Origin: JAUMBM01 sp964441755
GTDB taxonomy: Bacteria > Bacteroidota > Bacteroidia > Chitinophagales > Saprospiraceae
NCBI GenBank assembly: GCA_964441755.1
Contig: CAYTVG010000005.1
Coordinates: 1 to 64,000 of the forward strand
Reading direction: 5' to 3'
Length of the DNA stretch: 64,000 bases
The notes beneath the pieces are model-generated. The model did not search any database, had not been told where the DNA came from, and was given only the letters and a program-made list of their open reading frames with translations. Of this stretch, positions 8,401 through 17,171 are shown piece after piece (within the stretch, counting starts at the first letter, position 1; the number at the start of each line of letters is the position of its first letter). Made by a program: the position numbers and the translations under genes.

Positions 8401-9258
8401 ACGGAGCATGCCCCTACCAATGAATTGATATCCAGATTGCTGCACAACTACAGCATTAAGGTCAATGAAGAGGTTGGGCGCTATAAGCGGGAAAAATTCA
8501 ACATCTCCATTGGTGATGAACTTCCTGCTGGCGTACTCAAGCTTGCCAAGGTATACATGGCCAAAAAACGCAAATTGCGCGTAGGCGATAAGCTTGCAGG
8601 CCGCCACGGCAACAAGGGTATCGTATCCCGTATTGTGCGTATCGAAGATATGCCCTTCCTTGAGGATGGGTCTGCTGTAGATATTGTACTCAATCCGCTG
8701 GGCGTACCTTCGCGTATGAACCTTGGACAAATCTTCGAAACGGTATTGGGCTGGGCAGGTGAAAAGCTGGGCGTGAAGTTTGCTACGCCTATCTTTGATG
8801 GTGCCAGCAAAGATGAAATCGAGGAGTATATCCAAAAGGCAGGCTTGCCTAGCCTGGGACAGACGTACCTCCATGACGGAGAAACCGGTGATCGTTTCCA
8901 TCAACAAGCAACCGTAGGGGTGATTTACATGCTCAAGTTGTCGCATATGGTCGATGACAAGATGCATGCTCGTTCAATCGGCCCCTACTCGCTCATTACT
9001 CAACAACCGCTGGGTGGAAAGGCTCAGTTCGGTGGTCAGCGATTTGGGGAAATGGAAGTATGGGCTCTGGAGGCCTTCGGTGCTTCCAATATCCTTCAGG
9101 AGCTTCTCACGATCAAGTCGGACGACATCAACGGTCGTGCTAAGGCGTACGAGGCTATTGTTAAGGGAGATAATCTCCCTGAACCCAATATTCCCGAGTC
9201 ATTCAATGTGTTGATTCACGAATTGCGGGGACTGGCACTGGATGTGAAATTCGAGTAA
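5437..9258 (+). CDS. rpoB: DNA-directed RNA polymerase subunit beta
   Basis: Catalytic-core subunit of RNA polymerase. The ATG at 5437 (MTSNGKPLNAEERRISFGKIS) gives 1273 residues; an earlier in-frame ATG at 5374 is less likely because the added residues resemble no beta N-terminus. Diagnostic stretches include the rifampicin-pocket region FGTSQLSQFLDQTNPLSEIT and KRRISALGPGGLSRERAGFE, the active-site loop RHGNKGIVS, and a C-terminal region ending LRGLALDVKFE. rpoC follows after a 78-base spacer that has a small hairpin. Confidence 0.98.
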   Translation: MTSNGKPLNAEERRISFGKISLASTHPDLLEIQLKSFQEFFQLETTPENRMNEGLYKVFQENFPITDARNIFVLEFLDYYVDPPRYTIEECMQRGLTYSVPLKAKLKLSCNDEEHVDFETIVQDVFLGNIPYMTPKGTFVINGAERVIVSQLHRSPGVFFGQTFHPNGTKIYSARVIPFKGAWMEFATDINTVMYAYIDRKKKFPVTTLLRAIGYDTDKAILDIFDLADEIPATREALEVSVGRKLAARVLRSWTEDFVDEDTGEVVTIERNEIILERDVILDEDNIELILNANMDVIILQKEDIELDYSIIYNTLQKDPSSSEMEAVQYIYRQLRGAEPPDDETARGIIEKLFFSDKRYNLGEVGRYKINKKLGLNISDEVLVLTKEDIISIVRYLVALMNSKAEIDDIDHLSNRRVRSVGEQLYAQFGVGLARMARTIRERMNVRDNEVFTPVDLINARTLSSVINSFFGTSQLSQFLDQTNPLSEITHKRRISALGPGGLSRERAGFEVRDVHYSHYGRLCTIETPEGPNIGLISTLCVHAKINKMGFLETPYRKVEDGKVVMTGDPIYLSAEGEDYRKIAQANAKLDAGGNFINDRVKSREHGDFPVLMPEELEYMDVAPNQIVGVSASMIPFLENDDANRALMGSNMQRQAVPLIRPNSPIVGTGLEGKVARDSRMLINAEGDGVVEFVDANEIVIRYDRTEEEQLVSFEDNRRTYQLTKFLRTNQGTCINLRPIVRRGMRVTKGQILCDGYATQDGELALGQNLKVAFMPWKGYNFEDAIVISERVVREDIFSSLHIEHFELDVRDTKLGEEELTNDIPNVSEDATRDLDENGIIRVGAWVREGDILIGKITPKGESDPTPEEKLLRAIFGDKAGDVKDASLKAPPSTTGVVIDKQLFARAKKDQKQKEQEKQQLTRLEDQHKIALNELKTILIDKLGSLVKNKTSQGIRTIYGEPLLPKGERFSTAVMRELDYTTVDYTNWTEHAPTNELISRLLHNYSIKVNEEVGRYKREKFNISIGDELPAGVLKLAKVYMAKKRKLRVGDKLAGRHGNKGIVSRIVRIEDMPFLEDGSAVDIVLNPLGVPSRMNLGQIFETVLGWAGEKLGVKFATPIFDGASKDEIEEYIQKAGLPSLGQTYLHDGETGDRFHQQATVGVIYMLKLSHMVDDKMHARSIGPYSLITQQPLGGKAQFGGQRFGEMEVWALEAFGASNILQELLTIKSDDINGRAKAYEAIVKGDNLPEPNIPESFNVLIHELRGLALDVKFE

Positions 9259-9268
9259 TCAATCCTTA

Positions 9269-9292
9269 CCTGACTCCTTAAACAGGGTCAGG
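9269..9292 (+). promoter_or_regulatory. Hairpin in the rpoB-rpoC spacer
   Basis: An 8-bp stem CCTGACTC/GGGTCAGG with one G-U pair (9269-9276/9285-9292) and an 8-base loop lies between the rpoB stop and rpoC start. There is no T tract, so it is more likely an mRNA processing or translational spacing element than a terminator. Confidence 0.3.
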
Positions 9293-9336
9293 GCGTAGGA
9301 ATCTTTGAGCTATCAACCTTTTTTAAAGCAGCATAT

Positions 9337-12300
9337 ATGCCTTTTAAAAAGAAAGCACAGGCGCAAGTTCGTCAGGATTTTGACAGCATAACCATTAGCT
9401 TGGCTTCTCCTGATGACATTCTCGAGCGCTCCTATGGCGAAGTGCTCAAGCCGGAAACCATCAATTATCGCTCATACAAGCCTGAGCGTGATGGCCTTTT
9501 CTGTGAGCGTATCTTTGGTCCTGTAAAGGATTATGAATGCTATTGTGGTAAGTATAAACGCATTCGCTACAAGGGTATCGTCTGCGATCGTTGTGGAGTA
9601 GAGGTCACTGAGAAGAAAGTTCGTCGCGAGCGCATGGGACACATCAAGTTGGTGGTGCCCGTCGTTCACATCTGGTTCTTCAAGTCTCTGCCCAACAAGA
9701 TTGGCTACCTTTTGGGGCTGTCTTCCAAAAAACTAGAGTCTATTGTTTATTATGAGCGCTACGTGGTCATTCAGCCTGGTGTCAAAGAGGCCGATGGTGT
9801 AGGGGCTATGGATTTGCTCACAGAAGAAGAATATCTCGAAATTCTGGATACGCTGCCAGCAGATAACCAGATGCTCGAGGAGAGTGATCCTAACCGATTT
9901 GTTGCTAAAATGGGTGCCGATGCTATTCGGGATCTCTTGATGCGGCTCGATCTGGATCAACTCAGTTACGATCTTCGCCATCAGGCAGGTACGGAGACCA
10001 GCCAGCAGCGCAAATCAGAGGCACTCAAGCGCCTGCGGGTTGTCGAAGCGTTCAGAGAGGCTACTACGCGCATGGAAAATCGTCCTGAATGGACGATCAT
10101 CCAGTACTTGCCAGTAGTTCCACCCGAGTTAAGGCCCTTGGTACCGCTGGATGGAGGTCGCTTTGCCAGTTCAGATCTTAATGATTTGTATCGCCGCGTA
10201 ATCATTCGCAATAATCGTCTCAAGCGACTGCTGGAAATTAAAGCACCTGAGGTGATTTTGCGCAACGAAAAGCGCATGTTGCAGGAGGCAGTTGACTCGC
10301 TGTTCGATAACTCCCGTAAATCCAATGCTGTCAAGGCTGAGGGAGGGAGGGCGCTCAAGTCTTTGAGCGATATCCTCAAAGGGAAGCAGGGACGGTTCCG
10401 TCAGAACCTGTTGGGTAAGCGCGTAGACTACTCGGGGCGTTCGGTAATCGTAGTAGGTCCTACACTCAAGCTTCACGAGTGTGGTCTGCCTAAAGCAATG
10501 GCTGCGGAGCTTTTCAAACCGTTCATTATCCGCAAACTCATCGAGCGTGGTATCGTCAAAACGGTCAAATCAGCTAAAAAACTGGTCGATCGTAAAGAAC
10601 CGGTAATCTGGGAAATTCTGGAGAATATTCTCAAGGGACACCCGGTCATGCTCAACCGTGCTCCAACGCTTCACCGCCTCTCGATTCAGGCTTTCCAGCC
10701 TAAGCTGATTGAGGGTAAGGCTATTCAGCTCCACCCATTGGTATGCGGTGCGTTTAACGCAGATTTTGACGGTGACCAGATGGCTGTACACGTGCCGCTG
10801 AGTCAAGCTTCTATTCTGGAGGCGCAGGTACTCATGTTGTCTTCTCACAACATGCTCAACCCGCAAAACGGAACCCCGATTACGCTGCCTTCACAGGACA
10901 TGGTCTTGGGGCTCTACTACATCACCAAAGAAAAACGTTCTGTTGGTGATCTTAAGGTGAAGGGAGAAGGAAGAGCTTTCTACTCTGCAGAAGAGGTCAT
11001 CATTGCGTACAATGAAGGCCAGCTCGATCTGCACGCTTGCATCAAAGTCCGGGCAAGGGTTGAAGATGATAAGGGAGGGATGGTCACCAGGCTGATTGAT
11101 ACAACCACCGGGCGTGTAATCTTCAATGAGGTTGCGCCCAAGCAGGTGCCTTATGTCAATATGCTGCTGACTAAAAAGAACCTCAAAACGGTTATCGGTG
11201 ACGTGCTGGAGCGTACCAATTTTGCGGTAACAGCTGAATTCCTCGATAATATTAAAGACTTAGGCTTCCGTTGGGCCTATAAGGGAGGTCTGTCCTTTAA
11301 CCTGGGGGATCTCATTACACCTTCCAATAAGGCTAAAATGCTGGCAGAGGCACAGGCTGAGGTGGATGAGGTATGGGATAACTACAATATGGGTCTCATC
11401 ACCAACAATGAGCGCTACAACCAGATTATTGACAAGTGGACCTATGCTGACAACCGTATTACGGACGCACTCATGAAGGAACTTGCGCTGCACAAGCAGG
11501 GCTTCAATTCTGTTTTCATGATGCTCGATTCTGGTGCACGGGGTTCTAAGCAGCAGATTAAGCAGCTTTGCGGTCTTCGTGGCCTGATGGCAAAACCCAA
11601 AAAATCCGGAGATTCAGGGGGAGCGGTTATTGAAAACCCCATTCTCTCCAATTTTGGGGATGGTCTGTCGGTTCTGGAGTACTTTATCTCTACGCACGGT
11701 GCCCGTAAGGGTTTGGCAGATACAGCACTTAAGACGGCAGATGCGGGTTATCTTACCCGGCGATTGGTTGATGTTGCGCAGGATGTCGTCATCACAGAAG
11801 ATGATTGCAGCACTCTCCGTGGTATTGAAACGTCTGCACTGAAAGATAACGAAAAGATTATCGAGCCACTTTCTTCACGCATTGAAGGCCGGTTTACGTT
11901 GCATGATATAGTTCACCCTCTGACGGATGAAATTATCCTCAAGGCAGGTGACTATATCAATACCAGACTGGCAGATTATATCGAAAAAGAGGGTGTTGAA
12001 AATGTTACTATCCGCTCTGTACTTACTTGTGAGAGCAAACAGGGTGTATGTGCCAAGTGTTATGGTAAAAATCTCGCCATTGGGCGCATTGCCGAAATAG
12101 GGGATGCAGTGGGCATTATCGCTGCACAGTCTATTGGTGAACCTGGTACCCAGCTTACACTGCGTACGTTCCACGTAGGTGGTGTGGCTTCTCTTTCAAA
12201 GACGGAGTCGGAAATTATCTCTAAATTCAACGGAAAAGTTGAATTCGATGGTTTGCGTGTGTCTGAATTTGAAGATGAGCTGGGTAACCTGACGCAGGTG

Positions 12301-13656
12301 GTGCTTTCACGTACGGGTGAGCTTCGTCTCGTTGATACGGACACGGGCAAGCTGTATGTTTCTCAGCACATCCCTTACGGTGCAATTATGTATGTGAAGG
12401 ATGGAGAGCAAATTGCCAGAGGCAAGCGTATTTGCGAGTGGGATCCGTTCAATGCGGTTATCGTTTCTGAATTCTCTGGCATCGCCCGATTTGAAGATAT
12501 CGAAGAAGGTATCACATTTAGGGTGGAGAGAGATGATCAGACCGGTTATGCGGAGAAAGTCATCATTGAACCTAAGAATCGCCGCAAAATGCCTTCCATT
12601 CGCATTGTCGACCGGAATGGTGAAGAACTTCGCAGCTATAACCTGCCGGTAGGTTCTTACATTTCTATCGAGGATGGCTCGGAAGTTTCTGCAGGACAAA
12701 AGATTGTTAAGATACCTCGCAAGCTTGGTAAGATCCAGGATATCACCGGTGGTCTGCCGCGGGTAACAGAACTCGTGGAGGCTCGTAACCCTTCTAATCC
12801 TGCTATTGTATCGGAAATAGATGGTGTAGTCAGCTTCAGTGCAAAAATTAAGCGTGGCAATAGGGAGGTGGTTGTTACATCGCGCGATGGGCACAAGCAT
12901 AAGTATCTCATCGGCTTGTCTAAGCATATTCTCGTGCAGGATGGAGATTTTGTGCGTGCAGGAACGCCTCTGTCCGACGGAGCCGTTGCTCCGCGGGATA
13001 TCCTCCTCATTAAGGGCCCCTTTGCTGTACAACAGTATATTGTAAATGGTATTCAGGAGGTCTATCGTTCTCAGGGTATCACGATCAATAATAAGCATAT
13101 CGAGACAATTGTCCGCCAAATGATGCGCAGGGTACAGATCGAGGATGCAGGTGATACCAACTTCCTGGAGGGTGAAGCTGTAGAGAAGTTCGAGTTCATG
13201 GAAGTCAATGACTGGATCTTCGACAAAAAAGTTGTCACCGATGCCGGCGATTCAAATAAATTGAAGGCAGGTCAGCTAGTAACGCTGCGGCAGTTGCGTG
13301 AAGAGAACTCCTACTTGAAGCGCAATGACAAGAAGCTGGTGATTTACCGGGATGCAATTGCTGCTACTTCAAGCCCACTGTTGCAGGGTATTACAAAGTC
13401 TTCATTGGGTACGACCAGTTGGATCTCAGCTGCCTCGTTCCAGGAGACAACGAAAGTATTGAGTACTGCAGCTATTTCCGCAAAACGGGATGAACTGCTC
13501 GGCCTCAAAGAGAATGTCATCGTAGGGAAGCGAATTCCTGCAGGTACAGGTATGCGCAGATTCGAAAATATGTTCGTTACCACTAAGGCCAATCAGGCAA
13601 GCTGGGAAGCTCGTCAGGCAATGGACGAACTGGAATACGAGGAAGAGGATCTCTAG
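9337..13656 (+). CDS. rpoC: DNA-directed RNA polymerase subunit beta'
   Basis: Largest core polymerase subunit, 1439 residues. The N-terminal zinc ribbon uses Cys68, Cys70, Cys83 and Cys86. The catalytic loop NADFDGD is at residues 474-480 and holds the three magnesium-binding aspartates. The second zinc site CESKQGVCAKCYG, the trigger-loop/bridge-helix region (GARGSKQQIKQLCGLRGLM) and an acidic C-terminus (ELEYEEEDL) are present. The gene ends 27 bases before a strong terminator that closes the secE-rpoC transcription unit. Confidence 0.98.
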   Translation: MPFKKKAQAQVRQDFDSITISLASPDDILERSYGEVLKPETINYRSYKPERDGLFCERIFGPVKDYECYCGKYKRIRYKGIVCDRCGVEVTEKKVRRERMGHIKLVVPVVHIWFFKSLPNKIGYLLGLSSKKLESIVYYERYVVIQPGVKEADGVGAMDLLTEEEYLEILDTLPADNQMLEESDPNRFVAKMGADAIRDLLMRLDLDQLSYDLRHQAGTETSQQRKSEALKRLRVVEAFREATTRMENRPEWTIIQYLPVVPPELRPLVPLDGGRFASSDLNDLYRRVIIRNNRLKRLLEIKAPEVILRNEKRMLQEAVDSLFDNSRKSNAVKAEGGRALKSLSDILKGKQGRFRQNLLGKRVDYSGRSVIVVGPTLKLHECGLPKAMAAELFKPFIIRKLIERGIVKTVKSAKKLVDRKEPVIWEILENILKGHPVMLNRAPTLHRLSIQAFQPKLIEGKAIQLHPLVCGAFNADFDGDQMAVHVPLSQASILEAQVLMLSSHNMLNPQNGTPITLPSQDMVLGLYYITKEKRSVGDLKVKGEGRAFYSAEEVIIAYNEGQLDLHACIKVRARVEDDKGGMVTRLIDTTTGRVIFNEVAPKQVPYVNMLLTKKNLKTVIGDVLERTNFAVTAEFLDNIKDLGFRWAYKGGLSFNLGDLITPSNKAKMLAEAQAEVDEVWDNYNMGLITNNERYNQIIDKWTYADNRITDALMKELALHKQGFNSVFMMLDSGARGSKQQIKQLCGLRGLMAKPKKSGDSGGAVIENPILSNFGDGLSVLEYFISTHGARKGLADTALKTADAGYLTRRLVDVAQDVVITEDDCSTLRGIETSALKDNEKIIEPLSSRIEGRFTLHDIVHPLTDEIILKAGDYINTRLADYIEKEGVENVTIRSVLTCESKQGVCAKCYGKNLAIGRIAEIGDAVGIIAAQSIGEPGTQLTLRTFHVGGVASLSKTESEIISKFNGKVEFDGLRVSEFEDELGNLTQVVLSRTGELRLVDTDTGKLYVSQHIPYGAIMYVKDGEQIARGKRICEWDPFNAVIVSEFSGIARFEDIEEGITFRVERDDQTGYAEKVIIEPKNRRKMPSIRIVDRNGEELRSYNLPVGSYISIEDGSEVSAGQKIVKIPRKLGKIQDITGGLPRVTELVEARNPSNPAIVSEIDGVVSFSAKIKRGNREVVVTSRDGHKHKYLIGLSKHILVQDGDFVRAGTPLSDGAVAPRDILLIKGPFAVQQYIVNGIQEVYRSQGITINNKHIETIVRQMMRRVQIEDAGDTNFLEGEAVEKFEFMEVNDWIFDKKVVTDAGDSNKLKAGQLVTLRQLREENSYLKRNDKKLVIYRDAIAATSSPLLQGITKSSLGTTSWISAASFQETTKVLSTAAISAKRDELLGLKENVIVGKRIPAGTGMRRFENMFVTTKANQASWEARQAMDELEYEEEDL

Positions 13657-13683
13657 GAGTACACCTTCCATTGCATTACTGAC

Positions 13684-13727
13684 GGAACTGCCCTTTGACC
13701 AGCTGTGGTCAAAGGGCAGTTCCTTTT
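13684..13727 (+). terminator. Strong intrinsic terminator after rpoC
   Basis: A perfect 18-bp stem (13684-13701/13706-13723) with tetraloop GCTG is followed by TTTT. It closes the ribosomal protein/RNA polymerase unit. Confidence 0.9.
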
Positions 13728-13822
13728 GATTACACTACAGTGGGGCAATTTCCTGCTTGTGTGATAGATAGGGGGTGTTGAGCGGATGGTTTGCTTACAT
13801 TTTAATGAACCATCGCCAAGCG

Positions 13823-14275
13823 TCAGCGGTTTCTTTTACGGGGTTGACTCCATTCTTCCCGCTGGGCGAATTCAACAATAATCCTTACTACTCCGATTAA
13901 TGACAAAAATACCAGGTAACCAATCGTTACGACCACATAAATCCAGCGGTAGGATCCTGCCTCGCTAATGGTCAGGGAGGAAAATCCCCATGCCAGTAGA
14001 CCGTTGCCAAGCGCCAGCCCCATAAAACTATAGATGGACTGCCCCCAATAGCTGGCCATGTTTTTGGCAGAAAGACTAAGCAGACTGTTGCCAACAGCAA
14101 ATAAAAGCATGAAAGAAGCCGCTATCATCCAGTATAACCTTGCAGATATTGGGATGATACCGGAAATAGCAGTTAGTTTAATACCTATTTCCAGTAAGAC
14201 AACACAGCCAAAAACAACTAGTGCCTGCTGATAAGGTTTGACAGAATACTCGTATATGCTTTTTGAATCATTCAT
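13823..14275 (-). CDS. Small four-helix membrane protein, function unknown
   Basis: 150 residues. Hydrophobic stretches at about residues 17-37, 48-68, 80-100 and 107-132 suggest four inner-membrane helices; the C-terminus (QREEWSQPRKRNR) is strongly positive and so probably cytoplasmic. I recognise no family motif. It stands alone, convergent with rpoC and divergent from the secreted nuclease, with no operon partner. The gene's ATG (MNDSKSIYEYSV) has no clear ribosome-binding site. It is real by length and composition, but no function can be assigned. Confidence 0.75.
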   Translation of the reverse strand: MNDSKSIYEYSVKPYQQALVVFGCVVLLEIGIKLTAISGIIPISARLYWMIAASFMLLFAVGNSLLSLSAKNMASYWGQSIYSFMGLALGNGLLAWGFSSLTISEAGSYRWIYVVVTIGYLVFLSLIGVVRIIVEFAQREEWSQPRKRNR

Positions 14276-14408
14276 ATCATTGAATTAAGCAGTAAATTTA
14301 GTGCACTCAAGTAGTTATGATCTTCTTTGTGGGGTTGATCAAACGCCAGTTCCCACAATATACTCATTTGAATATATACTCATTGTGTACAACAGAAAAT
14401 TGAATTGA

Positions 14409-16316
14409 ATGTTAAAAATATTTTTCCCATTACTCCTTTTCTGCTTTTCCTCCGGAATTTATGCGCAGACGGCACTTGAAATATGGCAACTGCAGGGTAG
14501 CAGCGGATTGAGCCCTTTTCAGTTCCAAACAGTATACACAGAAGATAATGTAGTCACGGCCATTGGCAGTGGACTTTTTTTTATCCAAACGCCTGCAGAT
14601 CGTTCGGACAATAATCCACTAACGTCCGATGGTATAATTGTTTATAGTAGTGCAGCTGCGACGGTGCAACCCGGAAGTCGTGTAAATGTTACCGGGACCA
14701 TATCCGAAACGAGTGGGATGACAGGTATTGTAGCAACAGAGGTAGAGGTGCTGTCACCATCGGGACCGCTACCCGTACCGGAGAGACTGTCAGCAAGCTT
14801 TCCTTTGACAGCAGCTTCCAGTTTGCATAGTCTTGAAAGGGTAGAAGGTATGCGGGTAGATTTTGTGAATGCCAAAGTCTGTGCTCCGTCTAATGATAGC
14901 GAACATGCTGCCTTGGTGACGACAGATCATTTGCCGAGGCGGGAGCCGGGTGTCCGTTTCCCCGGACAGGCAGGTTTGTTGGTATGGGATGGAAATCCCG
15001 AAATTTTTTGGATAAACCCCGACGCGCTCAACGCGCCAAACAACCGATTTTTGAGTGTCGGTATGCAAGTGAGTGGTACGGGCATTATGGTGCAGTCAGG
15101 GAGTCGATATTTCTTCTGGCCCAATCAGTATACTACTTCCGGGGCACCTGCAATCATTCCTGCACGGCCTGCTGAACCGGAAGAAATTACACTCGCGTCA
15201 TTCAATGCACTACAGTTGCGAACTGACAACTCCAACTATGGACAGCACGTACAGAAGGTGGCTCGCTACGTAGTCGATGCGCTCAGATTACCTCATATCA
15301 TCGCACTGCAGGAAGTCGGAAATCTGGCAGCATTACAGGACTTGGCGTATTATATAGCACAACTTTCAGGAGGAGTACAGTATACGCCTCATTTTTTGGC
15401 CGGCAATGACAATATTAATACAGCATATTTAGTAAGGCCAGGTATGCAGAATATAGTGCTTACACAACTTGGGAAGAATGAATTTTTGAGTTTGGGGGGT
15501 AGGTTACACGACAGACCACCCCTGTTACTCGAGCTAGATCTGCCTACTGATCCCCCGGTTTCATTGGCTGTCATGAATTTACATCTTCGGTCATTAATTG
15601 GTATTGAAGGTAACGATGCTGCCTATGTACGTACCAAACGGCACGAACAAGCAGTCTCTGTTGCGAACAAGGTGCAGGCCAGACAGCACCAGAATCTTTT
15701 CTTAGTTGGTGATTTTAATGCCTTTGGTTTTTCAGATGGCTATGTGGATATCCATAGCCAGATTAGCGGTCGCCCTACCTTAGGTGCACTTATCATGCCA
15801 CAGCCCATCGTTCAGCCTGCTTTGGTGGACTATGCTAGCCAGCTACCGGCAGAAGAGCAGTTTTCATATATTTTTGATGGTTCAGCGCAGCAACTTGATC
15901 ATTGTCTCAGCACACAATTGCAGGGGCTGGAAGTAGTGGACTTTCAGTTTGTAAGGGGCAACGCGGGTGCTTCAATAGCCTATGAACCTAATTTGCAGTT
16001 ATTTGCTGCAAGTAGTGATCACGATGGATTCGTAGTTTATTTACGTCCATCCACCGTCAGCTCGATTGATCAGTGGGGAGGTCTGCCCGGTCTTGCGGTT
16101 TATCCAAATCCATGTAAAGCAGGTGATTGCCAATTGACGATTAGTGCTGCTGACCAGATTGATGCGCTGGAGGTACTGGACATCATGGGAAGAACGAGAC
16201 TTGTTATTCAGCCGGATACGTTCTCTGCATCACCACTTGCTCTACCAGCTGGATTGTATATAATTAAGCTGAAAAGTGGAGGAAAGGTATATGCTCGCAC
16301 TTTGATAATTCAATGA
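14409..16316 (+). CDS. Secreted endonuclease/exonuclease/phosphatase-fold nuclease with T9SS sorting domain
   Basis: Predicted extracellular nuclease of 635 residues. A Sec signal peptide (MLKIFFPLLLFCFSSGIYAQ) is followed by an OB-like beta-rich region (about residues 21-245) as in ExeM/NucH-type extracellular nucleases, then a DNase I-like domain: SFNAL, LQEVG, LVGDFNAFG and SSDHDGF supply the usual Asn, Glu, Asp/Asn and Asp-His active-site positions. The C-terminal 75 residues (from VYPNPC to YARTLIIQ) form a type A type-IX secretion sorting domain, typical of Bacteroidota. Likely role is DNA degradation for phosphate or nutrient gain. Substrate (DNA, RNA or phosphoester) is not proven. 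Confidence 0.85.
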   Translation: MLKIFFPLLLFCFSSGIYAQTALEIWQLQGSSGLSPFQFQTVYTEDNVVTAIGSGLFFIQTPADRSDNNPLTSDGIIVYSSAAATVQPGSRVNVTGTISETSGMTGIVATEVEVLSPSGPLPVPERLSASFPLTAASSLHSLERVEGMRVDFVNAKVCAPSNDSEHAALVTTDHLPRREPGVRFPGQAGLLVWDGNPEIFWINPDALNAPNNRFLSVGMQVSGTGIMVQSGSRYFFWPNQYTTSGAPAIIPARPAEPEEITLASFNALQLRTDNSNYGQHVQKVARYVVDALRLPHIIALQEVGNLAALQDLAYYIAQLSGGVQYTPHFLAGNDNINTAYLVRPGMQNIVLTQLGKNEFLSLGGRLHDRPPLLLELDLPTDPPVSLAVMNLHLRSLIGIEGNDAAYVRTKRHEQAVSVANKVQARQHQNLFLVGDFNAFGFSDGYVDIHSQISGRPTLGALIMPQPIVQPALVDYASQLPAEEQFSYIFDGSAQQLDHCLSTQLQGLEVVDFQFVRGNAGASIAYEPNLQLFAASSDHDGFVVYLRPSTVSSIDQWGGLPGLAVYPNPCKAGDCQLTISAADQIDALEVLDIMGRTRLVIQPDTFSASPLALPAGLYIIKLKSGGKVYARTLIIQ

Positions 16317-16370
16317 TGCGTAGCCTGTATGTAGCTCCGGGTAAATTGTCGTTTGGTTGTGATCCGGGAG

Positions 16371-16434
16371 TGTAATAAATTACAAGCGCTGATAATACAG
16401 TAGAGTGTACTATCAGCGCTTGTAATTTATTACA
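16371..16434. terminator. Bidirectional terminator, perfect 24-bp palindrome arms
   Basis: Arms 16371-16394 and 16411-16434 are perfect complements with a 16-base loop. It lies between two convergent genes (nuclease ending 16316, nfu ending 16442). The outer arm is AT-rich, so each strand gives a GC-richer inner stem (CAAGCGCTGAT) followed by A/T-rich sequence, suiting termination in both directions. Confidence 0.8.
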
Positions 16435-16441
16435 TTAACGT

Positions 16442-17056
16442 TTAACCCATCTCAGATACAACCTCCTGTACCTCGGGTATCATTCGTTTGAGCATACCTT
16501 CGATACCTGCTTTGAGTGTAACGGTTGAGCTGGGGCATCCGCTACAGGAACCCTGCAGAATAACAGTCACAATGCCATTGTCAAAGGATTTGAATTCTAT
16601 GTTGCCACCATCCATCTCCACGGCAGGTTTTACATAGGTTTCAATGAGATCCTTGATTTTTTGCACTATTTCGGCTTCATTGCCTGTGTACTGCTGTCCC
16701 GAGCGCTCTGCTTCTGCAGCAGCCATTGCATCAGCAAAACCATCTAAAATCAGTGGCTCTCCCTGCTCAATATACTCTTTGATGAAAGCTTTCAGCTTCA
16801 GCATGATATCATCCCAGCTGTAATTGAATTCCTTAGTAACCGTGACAAAGTTATTGCTGATATAAACACCTTTCACATAAGGAAATCCAAACAGCGCTTT
16901 GCCCAGCGGAGACCATGTTTCAGCCAATGAAGCTTCGCGGAAATCGGCAGTACCCTTGTATAACATCCTGTTGGTCACGAATTTGAGGGACTCTGGATTG
17001 GGAGTCTGCTCAGTGTACAGCAACACAGGGCTTTTGAGAACTGTATTGTTTTCCAT
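16442..17056 (-). CDS. nfu: Nfu-type iron-sulfur cluster carrier protein
   Basis: Cytoplasmic Fe-S cluster scaffold/carrier, 204 residues. The N-terminal Nfu_N domain begins TEQTPNPESLKFVTNRML (about residues 15-100), and the C-terminal NifU-like domain (about 125-204) has the cluster-binding CxxC, Cys171 and Cys174, in GSCSGCPSS. Both domains are full length. It is 115 bases downstream of the methyltransferase on the same strand, and ends at a bidirectional terminator. In Bacteroidota Nfu is usually unlinked to suf genes; the class V aminotransferase two genes upstream resembles cysteine desulfurases but appears exported, so a direct functional link is doubtful. Confidence 0.93.
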   Translation of the reverse strand: MENNTVLKSPVLLYTEQTPNPESLKFVTNRMLYKGTADFREASLAETWSPLGKALFGFPYVKGVYISNNFVTVTKEFNYSWDDIMLKLKAFIKEYIEQGEPLILDGFADAMAAAEAERSGQQYTGNEAEIVQKIKDLIETYVKPAVEMDGGNIEFKSFDNGIVTVILQGSCSGCPSSTVTLKAGIEGMLKRMIPEVQEVVSEMG

Positions 17057-17171
17057 CAGCGGATAAATTTATTCTTATGAGGTTTATTTAGACTAATTTA
17101 AAAACAACAACCAACAGGGGTGAAAGGTTGCGAGTTGTTAGTATCAGTGCACACAGAAGGGCTCACAAAAG

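Noticed and set aside
16371..16434. Palindrome as an insertion-sequence end or REP element
   Set aside because: No transposase, target duplication or second copy of the sequence is in the window; the convergent context explains it as a terminator.
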